Assembly: GCA_021788175.1 (NCBI GenBank) | Contig: JAJYKX010000007.1 | Span: 1-32,078, forward strand | Reading direction: 5' to 3' | Length of the DNA stretch: 32,078 nucleotides | Origin: Chloroflexota bacterium | GTDB lineage: Bacteria > Chloroflexota > Limnocylindria > Limnocylindrales > CSP1-4 | Shown: positions 1-6,686 of the stretch, piece by piece | Layout: the number at the start of each line of letters is the position of its first letter | Position numbering within the stretch: position 1 is the first letter of the stretch | Position numbers and translations under genes: made by a program | The notes under the pieces: generated by a model | The model's database searches: none | Seen by the model: only the letters and a program-made list of their open reading frames with translations | Told to the model about the DNA's origin: nothing

Positions 1-452
1 TCAGCTGGAGCGTCGACCCAGCCGCCGGCACGATCAACACCTCGGGCCTGTTCACGGCCGGCGCCACCTCGGGTGGCCCGTACACGGTCAGGGCCACGTC
101 GGGGAGCGTGAGCGGCACGGCCTACGTCACCGTGACCGCGCCGGTCCCCGCGAGCTTCACGCTCTCGGCCAGCCCGTCGTCGCGGACGATCAAGCCCGGC
201 CGGTCCACGAGCTACACGATCTCGATCACGCGCTCGAGCGGGTTCACCGGCGAGGTGACCTTGACGATCGCTGTCAGTGACAGCCCGTCCGACGTCCTCG
301 GCACGTTCTCGCCGAACCCCGCGACCGGCACGAGCGCGAAGCTGACCATCACGACGACCAGCCAGAGTCCGGGCGGCACGTACACCCTGACGATCACCGG
401 CACCAGCGGTGGCCTCAGCGCCACGACCACCGCCACGCTCACGCTCCGCTGA
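1..452 (+). CDS. Ig-like domain surface protein, C-terminal part
   Basis: The open frame runs in from the left edge (codons begin at base 3) and ends at TGA 450-452, so only the C-terminus is seen, about 149 residues. The first part reads SWSVDPAAGTINTSGLFTAG, typical of bacterial Ig-like (Big_2-type) repeats, in which a W/V core is followed by G.I...GLFTAG. A second Ser/Thr-rich beta-sandwich follows, with a FTGEVTLTI strand and ending GLSATTTATLTLR. Such repeats normally sit in exported adhesins or cell-surface enzymes. No cell-wall anchor or membrane segment is seen at the C-terminus. The listed ORF start at 108 (GTG) is only an internal codon. The function of the whole protein cannot be told from this fragment. 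Confidence 0.75.
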   Translation, partial: SWSVDPAAGTINTSGLFTAGATSGGPYTVRATSGSVSGTAYVTVTAPVPASFTLSASPSSRTIKPGRSTSYTISITRSSGFTGEVTLTIAVSDSPSDVLGTFSPNPATGTSAKLTITTTSQSPGGTYTLTITGTSGGLSATTTATLTLR

Positions 453-500
453 CCTCGGTCGCGCCAGGATCGCCGGGCTGACACGCAGAAGGAGGCGAGT

Positions 501-914
501 CTGATCGAGCAGGATCCGTGGGACGCGCTGCTGGCGGAGATCCGCGGCCAGTGCCGCGCCGTCGGCTGGTGGGCCGGCGAGGCGCGTCGGCTCCGCGACG
601 CGGTGGGTGCCCGGCGGATGAGCCCCCCGGTGGCCGCTCGCATCGCCGAGCGGCTTGCGGGGGCCGGTTACGAGCTCGACGGGGAGATCCGGCTCGAGAG
701 CGATGAGCCCATCGTGGTACCCGCCGGCGCCCGTGCCCTGGCGGCCAGCCTCGAGGCCGTGCTGGAGGACGTGCGCGCCTTCGACGCGGCGATCCCGCCG
801 GGCCTGGCGTGGCGGGACGTGCTCATCGCGCGGGGTGCCGCCGGCCGGTACCTCGAACGGGCGCGGCATGCGCCCGTCGGCGGACCGCGGGGGAGGGAGC
901 AGCGCGTTCCCTGA
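501..914 (+). CDS. Small protein of unknown function, probable CTG start
   Basis: I do not recognise this family. The frame is open from the TGA at 450-452 to TGA 912-914. The ORF track starts it at GTG 603, but the only good ribosome binding site is AGAAGGAGG at 487-495, which sits 5 bases before CTG 501 in the same frame. Starting there gives 137 residues: LIEQDPWDALLAEIRGQ, a Trp pair (VGWWAGEARRL), a helical middle (MSPPVAARIAERLAGAGYELDGEIRLE) and an Arg-rich tail. No signal peptide or membrane segment is seen. It follows the Ig-like gene by 48 bases and may be in its operon. The alternative is that only the 603 start is used, or that the frame is not translated. Confidence 0.4.
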   Translation: MIEQDPWDALLAEIRGQCRAVGWWAGEARRLRDAVGARRMSPPVAARIAERLAGAGYELDGEIRLESDEPIVVPAGARALAASLEAVLEDVRAFDAAIPPGLAWRDVLIARGAAGRYLERARHAPVGGPRGREQRVP

Positions 915-1038
915 ACGCGGAGATCGCCTCACCGGTCGTGTCGCGCAAGCTGGCACGGTCCGGGTGGCGACCGGGGCGGCAGCGCGCCCGGCCACGCGCC
1001 GCGGACCGGACGCGTAGCGGCCCCCGCCCGCCCCTCGC

Positions 1039-1392
1039 TCAGCGCAGCTGGGCCAGCAGCTCCCCCGTCCCGATGAGCACCACGTGGTGGCGCGCCCGGC
1101 TCGACCCCACGTAGAGGAGCTGGCGCAGGCGGGGGTCGTCGGCCCACAGCTCGACCAGGACGACGCACGGCCAGTCGAGGCCCTTGGCGCGGTGGATGGT
1201 GTCGCACAGGATGGTGTCGGAGGGCTGCGGTGCGACCGCCTCGGCGGCCAGCCCGAGCGGGTGCCCGGCATCGTCGACGTGCCCGTTCCAGAGCACCTCG
1301 TCGCCGAGGGTGCGCCGCTGCCAGTCAGGAATCGACCTGGACCAGAAGATATGCTTCAGTGTGGTTCGATCGGCTCCACGGGCGCGGCGCAC
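1039..1392 (-). pseudogene. UvrD/PcrA-type helicase remnant (C-terminal end only)
   Basis: The 117-codon frame keeps the last motifs of a superfamily 1 helicase. These are motif V (TIHRAKGLDWPCVVLVEL) and motif VI (LYVGSSRARHHVVLIGT), followed by a normal end LLAQLR and a stop. Family members are usually more than 550 residues and need the Walker A and B motifs of the first RecA-like domain; none of that is present upstream (to the right on the plus strand). Homology-like sequence fades near 1330-1390. I therefore read it as a 3' remnant left by a deletion or insertion, not a working enzyme. Its direction is opposite to that of its neighbours. Confidence 0.75.
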
Positions 1393-1455
1393 TGTCCGTC
1401 ACGGGCCTGCACTTTGGCGCCGCTGGACGACCCCCCGGCGGAGCGGGGGTTGTCC

Positions 1456-1590
1456 ATGAACCAGGTGCTCCTGACAGGCCGTGTCACCCGGGAACACGGC
1501 CTTCGCAGGACTCCGAGAGGCGAGTCGGTCGCGCAGTTCACGATCGCGACGCACGACCACCGGTCCGGGTCGGAGAAGGCGGAGTACCAG
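1456..1590 (+). pseudogene. ssb: Single-stranded DNA-binding protein, 5' remnant
   Basis: ATG 1456 opens a typical SSB N-terminus: MNQVLLTGRVTREHGLRR, then TPRGESVAQFTIATHDH. This matches the OB-fold start of the family (M-N-V-L-G-R-L-T-D-P-E-L-R-x-T-P-x-G-x-x-V-A-x-F-x-I-A). The resemblance stops after EKAEYQ, where a full SSB continues with the conserved (E)W/YHRVV.F strand and runs to 120-180 residues. The frame stays open, by chance or otherwise, through 1591-1680 into the AbiEi-like gene, so a 459-residue fusion is formally possible. The break point near 1590 is a good candidate for the left edge of the island. Short but distinctive similarity. Confidence 0.65.
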
Positions 1591-1635
1591 GGGGTTCGCC
1601 ACCTTGCCCCGCCAGCGCCCTCTGATGTGGTATGG

Positions 1636-1674
1636 TGTTCCACGAATTGGCCTTGTTCCGCAAGGAGTGGAACA
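1636..1674. promoter_or_regulatory. Inverted repeat operator candidate upstream of AbiEi-like gene
   Basis: TGTTCCAC at 1636-1643 and its exact reverse complement GTGGAACA at 1667-1674 flank a 23-base spacer that contains a second TGTTCC (1654-1659). The AbiEi-like start codon follows at 1681. AbiEi proteins are known to repress their own operons through inverted repeats placed in just this way. No convincing -35/-10 pair was found here. The AAGGAG at 1662-1667 lies 13 bases from the ATG, longer than usual. Confidence 0.45.
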
Positions 1675-1680
1675 GCGCAC

Positions 1681-2835
1681 ATGGCTGGAACAGTGGAGGA
1701 CCTTCTCGCGCCATCGAGCGAACGCGAGCTCCTCGGTTCGCTCGAGAAGCTACTAATCGACAGACTGCCAGATGGCTGGTCGATCGCTATCGAGCGCGAG
1801 CCCCGAGGCCAGACCCCGAGCGAATGGCGGCCCGATGCGTTCATTGCCGTCCAGGCCCCCAACAGGGCGCGAGCGCGTTTGGCCGTCGAAGCACGCGCAA
1901 GCCTCTACCCGCGCGACACGTACGCGTTGTCGAGCGAGCTCGGCTCGCTGTGGCTGCGTCCGCCGGTCCCGAAGGGCCGAGTGGCAACCTTCCCAGGGGT
2001 CGATGGCGTGCTTGTACTGAGCCGCTTCCTAACGGCGAGGACTCGCACGATGCTGGACAAACTCGGGTTCTCGTACGCGGATGCCACCGGCAACCTGCGC
2101 ATCGCGACGCGCGTGCCGCCGATCTTCATCGAGCTCTGCGGAGCGGAATCGAACCCGTGGGCTGAGGATCGGCCGCTGCGATCGCTGCGAGGACCGGCGT
2201 CCGCTCGAGTCGTCCGCGCTCTGCTGGACTTCAGGCCGCCATATCCGCTCCGTCTGCTGGCCGAGACGGCCGAATTGCCCCTCGGAAGTGCGTCGCGGGT
2301 CGTCGCCTTCCTCGTGAGCGAGGCGCTCGTCGAGCGAAGCGGACGCGGACCGATCGAGAGCGTCGACTGGAAGGCGCTCCTGCGGCGATGGACGCAGGAC
2401 TACTCACTCCTGAAAACCAACAGATCGCGGTTCTTCCTCGAACCTCGGGGCCCGCGGGCCTTGGAGGCTCGCCTTCGAGAGTTGGATGCTCCGTACGCCG
2501 CGACGGGGAGCCTTGCTGCAGCACGCCGAGCCGAGGCCGCCCCGGCGGCGCTCGCCGCCGTGTACGTGCCGAACATTGACAAGGCGGCGAGTCGCCTCGG
2601 GTTGCGCGACGCACCGAGCGGCGGCAACGCGGTGCTACTCGAGCCCCTCGCTGACGTTGTATTCGAGCGGACCTGGGATCAGGACGGCATCACGTACGCG
2701 GCCCTGCCACAGGTCGCCGCGGATCTGTTGACCAGCCCCGGCCGCGGCCCGGCGGAGGCCGAGGCGCTTGTCCAGTGGATGGAGGACAACCAGGATGCCT
2801 GGCGGGTCTCCCTGCGCATGCGAGGCAAGACCTAA
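1681..2835 (+). CDS. AbiEi-like winged-helix protein (type IV antitoxin family)
   Basis: The 384-residue protein starts at ATG 1681, the first ATG after the inverted repeat; the longer ORF-track start at 1084 runs through two gene remnants. Residues about 30-150 look like a restriction-nuclease-type fold (RPDAFIAV ... LAVEARAS), followed by VDGVLVLSRFLTARTRTML and the family signature YADATGNLRI. Residues about 175-235 form a winged helix (RVVRALLDFRPPYPLRLLAE ... VSEALVERSGRGPIESVDW). The C-terminus carries TGSLAAARR, VFERTWDQDGITYAALPQVA and GPAEAEALVQWM. These are features of AbiEi-type (AbiEi_2/DUF2186-like) proteins. AbiEi normally pairs with the nucleotidyltransferase toxin AbiEii, which is absent; instead its TAA overlaps the ATG of a HigB-like toxin. 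The likely role is operon repressor or antitoxin. The VEAR in place of ExK argues against nuclease activity. Confidence 0.7.
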   Translation: MAGTVEDLLAPSSERELLGSLEKLLIDRLPDGWSIAIEREPRGQTPSEWRPDAFIAVQAPNRARARLAVEARASLYPRDTYALSSELGSLWLRPPVPKGRVATFPGVDGVLVLSRFLTARTRTMLDKLGFSYADATGNLRIATRVPPIFIELCGAESNPWAEDRPLRSLRGPASARVVRALLDFRPPYPLRLLAETAELPLGSASRVVAFLVSEALVERSGRGPIESVDWKALLRRWTQDYSLLKTNRSRFFLEPRGPRALEARLRELDAPYAATGSLAAARRAEAAPAALAAVYVPNIDKAASRLGLRDAPSGGNAVLLEPLADVVFERTWDQDGITYAALPQVAADLLTSPGRGPAEAEALVQWMEDNQDAWRVSLRMRGKT

Positions 2836-3224
2836 TGGCTTGGCCGGTCGTCTACTACCGAGCCTCGGACCGGTCCGAGCCGGTGAACGATGAGATCGAC
2901 CGCCTGCCACCCAGGGCACAAGTCGCCATCGACAACCAGATCGAGCGGCTCGGCCTCTTCGGTCCGAACCTCGGCTTCCCGTACACCAGCCAGATCGAAG
3001 GTGAGCTCCGCGAACTGCGGTGTCACCTCGGCGATGACCTCTACCGGATCCTCTATCGGCGCTCGCGGAACCTGTTCGTGCTCCTGCACTTCATCGAGAA
3101 GCGGACGGACAAGGTACCCGCCGAGGATATTCGAATCGCCCAAGCTCGCTGGGACGAGTTTGTCCGGCGGATGAACGAGCGTCCGCGTCGACCGCCACGT
3201 GCGGCAGGCCACGATGCTCCTTGA
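2835..3224 (+). CDS. HigB/Gp49-type toxin (RelE superfamily)
   Basis: The start at ATG 2835 overlaps the preceding stop (TAATG), which implies coupled translation; the ORF-track start at 2775 lies inside the upstream gene. The 129 residues match the phage-derived Gp49-like/HigB family. They read WPVVYYRASDRSEPVNDEID, then AIDNQIERLGLFGPNLGFPY, then GELRELRCHLGDDLYRILY, FVLLHFIEKRTDKVPAEDI and IAQARWDEF. Toxins of this group are mRNA interferases that act on the ribosome and are blocked by an Xre-type partner, which is the next gene. The toxin-first order fits HigBA. A basic tail (RPRRPPRAAGHDAP) is longer than usual. The family assignment is firm; activity is inferred. Confidence 0.88.
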   Translation: MAWPVVYYRASDRSEPVNDEIDRLPPRAQVAIDNQIERLGLFGPNLGFPYTSQIEGELRELRCHLGDDLYRILYRRSRNLFVLLHFIEKRTDKVPAEDIRIAQARWDEFVRRMNERPRRPPRAAGHDAP

Positions 3225-3248
3225 CGAACTTCTCAATAGTGGTAATCT
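3221..3248 (+). promoter_or_regulatory. Internal promoter for the antitoxin gene
   Basis: TTGACG (3221-3226), a 16-base spacer and TAATCT (3243-3248) make a near-consensus sigma-70 type promoter. It overlaps the toxin stop codon and would start RNA about 12 bases before the antitoxin ATG at 3267. Separate antitoxin promoters are known in toxin-first higBA loci. No clear ribosome binding site lies between it and the ATG. Confidence 0.55.
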
Positions 3249-3266
3249 CACGCCGACACCTACCGC

Positions 3267-3629
3267 ATGAGAACAGCCACCGTGACAGCTAAGCAGGAGT
3301 GGGTAAGCCCCGTCGGCAGCACCAGTCGCACAGCGAGGCGACGTCGCGCGGGACGGAGTGCGGAGTATCGGGCCGAGCAAGAGCGACTGGCCCCGTACGA
3401 GGCATTGGCGAGGATGGTCATCGCTCGTCGGATCCGATATAGCCTGACCCAGGAGCAGCTGGCCGATCGGATGAGCACGAGTGTCTCGGCGATCAGCCGG
3501 CTCGAGAGTGGTCAGCACCGCCCGAACGTTGAGACCCTCGAGAAGTTGGGCCTGGCATTCGGGGAACGGTTCGTCTTCGGATTCGAGGATCAGGCCGGCG
3601 AGCGCGAGCTCGCGGGTGTCGGGCGCTGA
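3267..3629 (+). CDS. Xre-family HTH antitoxin (HigA-like)
   Basis: The 120-residue protein has a basic N-terminal extension (TSRTARRRRAGRSAEYRAEQ). This is followed at about 45-105 by a classic HTH_3 domain: ARMVIARRIRYSLTQEQLAD, RMSTSVSAISRLESGQHRPN, VETLEKLGLAFG. It ends FVFGFEDQAGERELAGVGR, a common tail in HigA/RelB-type antitoxins paired with Gp49-like toxins. It lies 42 bases after the toxin gene and would neutralise it and bind the promoter region. The start at ATG 3267 is the only reasonable one but lacks a Shine-Dalgarno sequence. It probably has its own promoter (3221-3248). Its stop is 38 bases from the convergent stop of the HEAT-type gene. Confidence 0.85.
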   Translation: MRTATVTAKQEWVSPVGSTSRTARRRRAGRSAEYRAEQERLAPYEALARMVIARRIRYSLTQEQLADRMSTSVSAISRLESGQHRPNVETLEKLGLAFGERFVFGFEDQAGERELAGVGR

Positions 3630-3667
3630 TTCGTCCAGGTTTGCTGTCAGGCCGGGCTGCGCCAGAC

Positions 3668-5989
3668 TCAGCCGCGCTGCTCGCTGGCAGCCAGGAACGC
3701 GGCTGCGGCCGCCCTCACCGTGTATGCGATGTGGGCGGCCGCTACCCGGGATGCGCGCGCGTCTAGCTCGGTTTCGAATGCCTCACCAGAGCGGCGACTC
3801 TGCGCGAGGCCGAGCCACACCGCCCTCGGGACCAGCTCCCCGGGCTCCTCAAGCAATTCAGAAATGCGCGCCTGCCGCAGCTCGGGGGCGACGTCAACCG
3901 TGGCAGCCCCAAGGGCGTTCCCGGCAGCCGCTCGGACGAACGGGTCCGGGTCGTGGGACAGGCCAATCAGGACTGCCGCAAGGGTCGAAGAGTCCAGGCT
4001 CCCGCGAATAACGCCAAGGGACCGGATGGCCTGTAGGCGCGCCTCTTGACTCGGTGAGTGCGCGAGCCGCAGGAGATGGCTCAGGGCCACGCTCGTGCTG
4101 ACGTCACCAAACACGGCTTCCAGCTGAAGATTCACTCCGAGGAGATCGGCCTGCGTGCCAAAGATTGGCATACCGATCTGAGCCGCGGGCAGGCCGGCGG
4201 CGAGCCGTCGCCGGTGCCTAGACGGGACCTCTCCTGGCTCGGCGATGAAAGGCACAACGGTCGCTATTCGTTCGTCGAGTGACACCTTGGGGTCCATCGC
4301 GAAATCAAGGGCTTCATCGAACAGGCCGCGACGCCGGCTAGTTAGCGCGAGCCGACCCAGGAGCCCGCCAACCCTGATGAGTCCCATCGTGTACCGACCC
4401 GCGGACGCCTCACGCCGCATCGACTGAGCGAGATCAATGACCGCATTCTCGACAGCTTGCCGATCGTCGGAACGCAGCGAGCCACGACGCAGCAGCAGGG
4501 AGACGAGATACAGAGACCGCGTCTCGCGAAACGCGGCCAGGGCGACCCTTGAGATTGCGATGGGATGGAGCGACATCAACTCATGGGCGGCGGCCATCGC
4601 TGGGAACACGTGATCATCGCGCGCGCCGAGGTTGTCTTGTACATACCCAAGCCAAAGGCGGACTTCGGTCCGGCCGAGGCGTTCCCAATCGAGGCTGTGC
4701 AGCACCCGCCCGATGGATTGATGAACCATTGGGTCTGGCGGCGCCGAGGCGAGTTCGCGGATGGCGCGGGACATCCGGCGCTGGTGTAGTGGCCCTGCAG
4801 GCGGTGCTAGTGCGGCGAGCGCCTTCATGATGGGATCGACAACCCAGCCACTGCCAGGCACGAACCGAAGCATGTCTGGCAGGCTTCCGAGGATTCTGTC
4901 AAGAGCGCGCTCCACGGCAGCCGCGTCGAGGGCTGTGGCGGCGTGTTCGAGTATCGAGAGGTCCGCCCTTAGCTCGATCGGCCACCATGGCATTGAACTC
5001 ACACGGTCTCCGGCTCCCCTCAGCGGTTCGAGAGGGCCGGCAGCTCGAAACACGCTCAGGGCACGGTCGAGGCCTTCGACGTCGCGGCCACGCCGGAGCT
5101 GCTCAAATCCAAACGCGGCGCCCGGCGAGCTTCTTCCAGCCTCGCTCAACAATCGGTACCGCCCGAGGCTCTTCCTCGCTCGTGCCACGCCCTGCCAGTC
5201 CGCGAGACACTCCGCCCGGAACAGCGATCGGGACAGCCCTCGATCTGTCTGATCCTCCCTCGCGAACGTCACCGACCGGGTGAAAGGCTGCTCGAAGAAG
5301 GCCTTGAAGTGGCCGTCGAGGTAGTCCTCGAGTGCATCAACCGCAAGGAGGTCGATCCACGCGATCGCCTTCGAGTCAGCGCGGCGCGGCATATCTGGCG
5401 GAACCGCATGCCCGACGATCCAGCCGAACTGCGCCGCGTTGTGCCTGGCGATCGTCTGGATGGCCAGATGGGGTTCCGAGCGGTCGTCAGTCGCATCGCC
5501 CGCTGCGGTCGAACGAGCCTCTGCCTCGGCGAACAGACCGCACTCGGCTGCCCGGAATGCCCAATGCACGTCGAGCAGCGCCTTCTCGGCCGGCTCGTTG
5601 ACGTCCCGTGCGCGCTCGTCGAGAAGCGGGAGCGCAAGGTCAGGGCGCCCACTATCGCTCAGCGCGGCTCCGCTGAGGATGGCGGCGATGGAACGGATCC
5701 CGGACTCCACCTCCGGAGACGCGGCTATGGACGACAGGCCGTCCAGCGCCTCTCGATGCCCGCCCACGAGAAGCGAGATAGCAGCGACGAGCCTCGACTC
5801 GCCGTCACGACGAGCCTCGGCCGTTGCGCTGGCGAATGCGGGCAGGCCGGCGTCAGGCGCACGACGCTCGTAGTCATCCAAACGACCGTCGAGCAAGAGC
5901 GCAATCGCTGACTTCCGCTGCTCGTCGGGACCTGCGGAAGCGATCACAGACGGCGGGTCGACAAGAACCTGAACCCAGGACGTGGCCAT
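3668..5989 (-). CDS. Large HEAT/TPR-type solenoid protein, unknown function
   Basis: The 773-residue protein is not from a family I can name. It begins MATSWVQVLVDPPSVIASAG and is almost wholly alpha-helical, with no signal peptide or membrane helix. Residues about 60-170 form Ala/Leu-rich helical hairpins resembling TPRs (SGRPDLALPLLDERARDVNE ... FRAAECGLFAEAEARS). Residues about 630-740 contain recognisable HEAT repeats: SPSQEARLQAIRSLGVIRGS, HDPDPFVRAAAGNALGAATV, EPGELVPRAVWLGLAQ. No kinase, ATPase or nuclease motif was seen. It starts 2 bases after the stop of the TIR-like gene upstream, so the two are almost certainly co-translated. A scaffold, sensor or immunity partner of that protein is the simplest reading. 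The convergent toxin-antitoxin operon ends 38 bases from its stop. Confidence 0.8.
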   Translation of the reverse strand: MATSWVQVLVDPPSVIASAGPDEQRKSAIALLLDGRLDDYERRAPDAGLPAFASATAEARRDGESRLVAAISLLVGGHREALDGLSSIAASPEVESGIRSIAAILSGAALSDSGRPDLALPLLDERARDVNEPAEKALLDVHWAFRAAECGLFAEAEARSTAAGDATDDRSEPHLAIQTIARHNAAQFGWIVGHAVPPDMPRRADSKAIAWIDLLAVDALEDYLDGHFKAFFEQPFTRSVTFAREDQTDRGLSRSLFRAECLADWQGVARARKSLGRYRLLSEAGRSSPGAAFGFEQLRRGRDVEGLDRALSVFRAAGPLEPLRGAGDRVSSMPWWPIELRADLSILEHAATALDAAAVERALDRILGSLPDMLRFVPGSGWVVDPIMKALAALAPPAGPLHQRRMSRAIRELASAPPDPMVHQSIGRVLHSLDWERLGRTEVRLWLGYVQDNLGARDDHVFPAMAAAHELMSLHPIAISRVALAAFRETRSLYLVSLLLRRGSLRSDDRQAVENAVIDLAQSMRREASAGRYTMGLIRVGGLLGRLALTSRRRGLFDEALDFAMDPKVSLDERIATVVPFIAEPGEVPSRHRRRLAAGLPAAQIGMPIFGTQADLLGVNLQLEAVFGDVSTSVALSHLLRLAHSPSQEARLQAIRSLGVIRGSLDSSTLAAVLIGLSHDPDPFVRAAAGNALGAATVDVAPELRQARISELLEEPGELVPRAVWLGLAQSRRSGEAFETELDARASRVAAAHIAYTVRAAAAAFLAASEQRG

Positions 5990-5991
5990 CG

Positions 5992-6600
5992 TCAGGCAGC
6001 CGATCCCAGCGGCCCATGGCCTACGCCGACGCGCGTCATGAGGAACGGAAAGAGGGTGGTCATCAGACTCGCTTGAAAGTCCAGCTCAGTCTCGCTTCGG
6101 CGATAGATCAGCTCGCGGCCAAAGTCTCGGCGGACCTCGTCCACGAATTCTCGGATCGTCGGCGCCCCTGCAGGAACGGGTGTCGCCCCGCGAGACGGCG
6201 ATCGAACGAAGACCCACAGCTCACGGGCTTGGCCAAGCTGCCGCAGCTCGAATACGCGCCGAATCTCGAGACGCGTGACTTCGGGAACGCTTCGTCCGAG
6301 GATGGCAATCACGCCCTCGGACTCGTCGACCTGCCGAAGGCTGCGATCCGGGACGTGACCAACCGGCTCGTCGCGCGACGGATCCAGCCGATAGTCCCAC
6401 TGGTTCAGGTTGTACTTGGTTGCGAGGTCAAACCGCAGCACGTGATCGAGGCGGCGGATGACGTCGCTCGAGATGTCACGGAGGCGGTTCATCTCGCCGC
6501 CACAGCTCACCAAGAGGAGGATCTCCTCACGCAGCACACCGCCGCCTGCGGGCGGCGGCGTGGCAACGAACGCGCCCGCGCTGGCGAACGCGAAGGTCAT
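5992..6600 (-). CDS. TIR/DUF4062-like alpha/beta domain protein
   Basis: The 202-residue protein has a Rossmann-like pattern close to the DUF4062/TIR-like domains found in bacterial immune proteins. Strand 1 is EEILLLVSCGG (26-35), helix 1 is MNRLRDISSDVIRRLDHVL, then comes LNQWDYRLDPSRDEPVGHVP with a conserved W and Arg. VDESEGVIAILG (91-102) is the I..CDG.IG..G-type strand. PEVTRLEIRRVFELR follows, with Glu112 placed where the catalytic Glu of TIR NADases or the T..E of DUF4062 would lie. ELWVFV comes next, then a helical tail (FVDEVRRDFGRELIYRRS). The start is uncertain: ATG 6600 has no clear ribosome site and gives a 25-residue Pro/Gly leader, while a start after GAGGAG would cut strand 1. 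It is the first gene of a two-gene operon. The fold is inferred by pattern only. Confidence 0.6.
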   Translation of the reverse strand: MTFAFASAGAFVATPPPAGGGVLREEILLLVSCGGEMNRLRDISSDVIRRLDHVLRFDLATKYNLNQWDYRLDPSRDEPVGHVPDRSLRQVDESEGVIAILGRSVPEVTRLEIRRVFELRQLGQARELWVFVRSPSRGATPVPAGAPTIREFVDEVRRDFGRELIYRRSETELDFQASLMTTLFPFLMTRVGVGHGPLGSAA

Positions 6601-6686
6601 GGCGCGCGTCGGGAGAGCGCTGTCATCGATTGCAGCGTACCAACGTCACGGGTCGTTTTCCGGTCGTGGCATCCGCCATCGAACCT

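Noticed and set aside
1084-2835. 583-residue plus-strand ORF as a single gene
   Set aside because: Its first 200 codons run antisense through the helicase remnant and then through the ssb fragment and the inverted repeat; only the part from 1681 shows a protein family pattern.
4549-4830. Short plus-strand ORFs inside the HEAT-type gene
   Set aside because: No ribosome sites or family patterns, and all lie antisense to the long minus-strand frame.
6539-6558. CCGCCGCC-TGCG-GGCGGCGG hairpin as a terminator or operator
   Set aside because: It lies inside the coding start of the TIR-like gene, where it encodes the PPPAGGG stretch; the symmetry is explained by the Pro and Gly codons.
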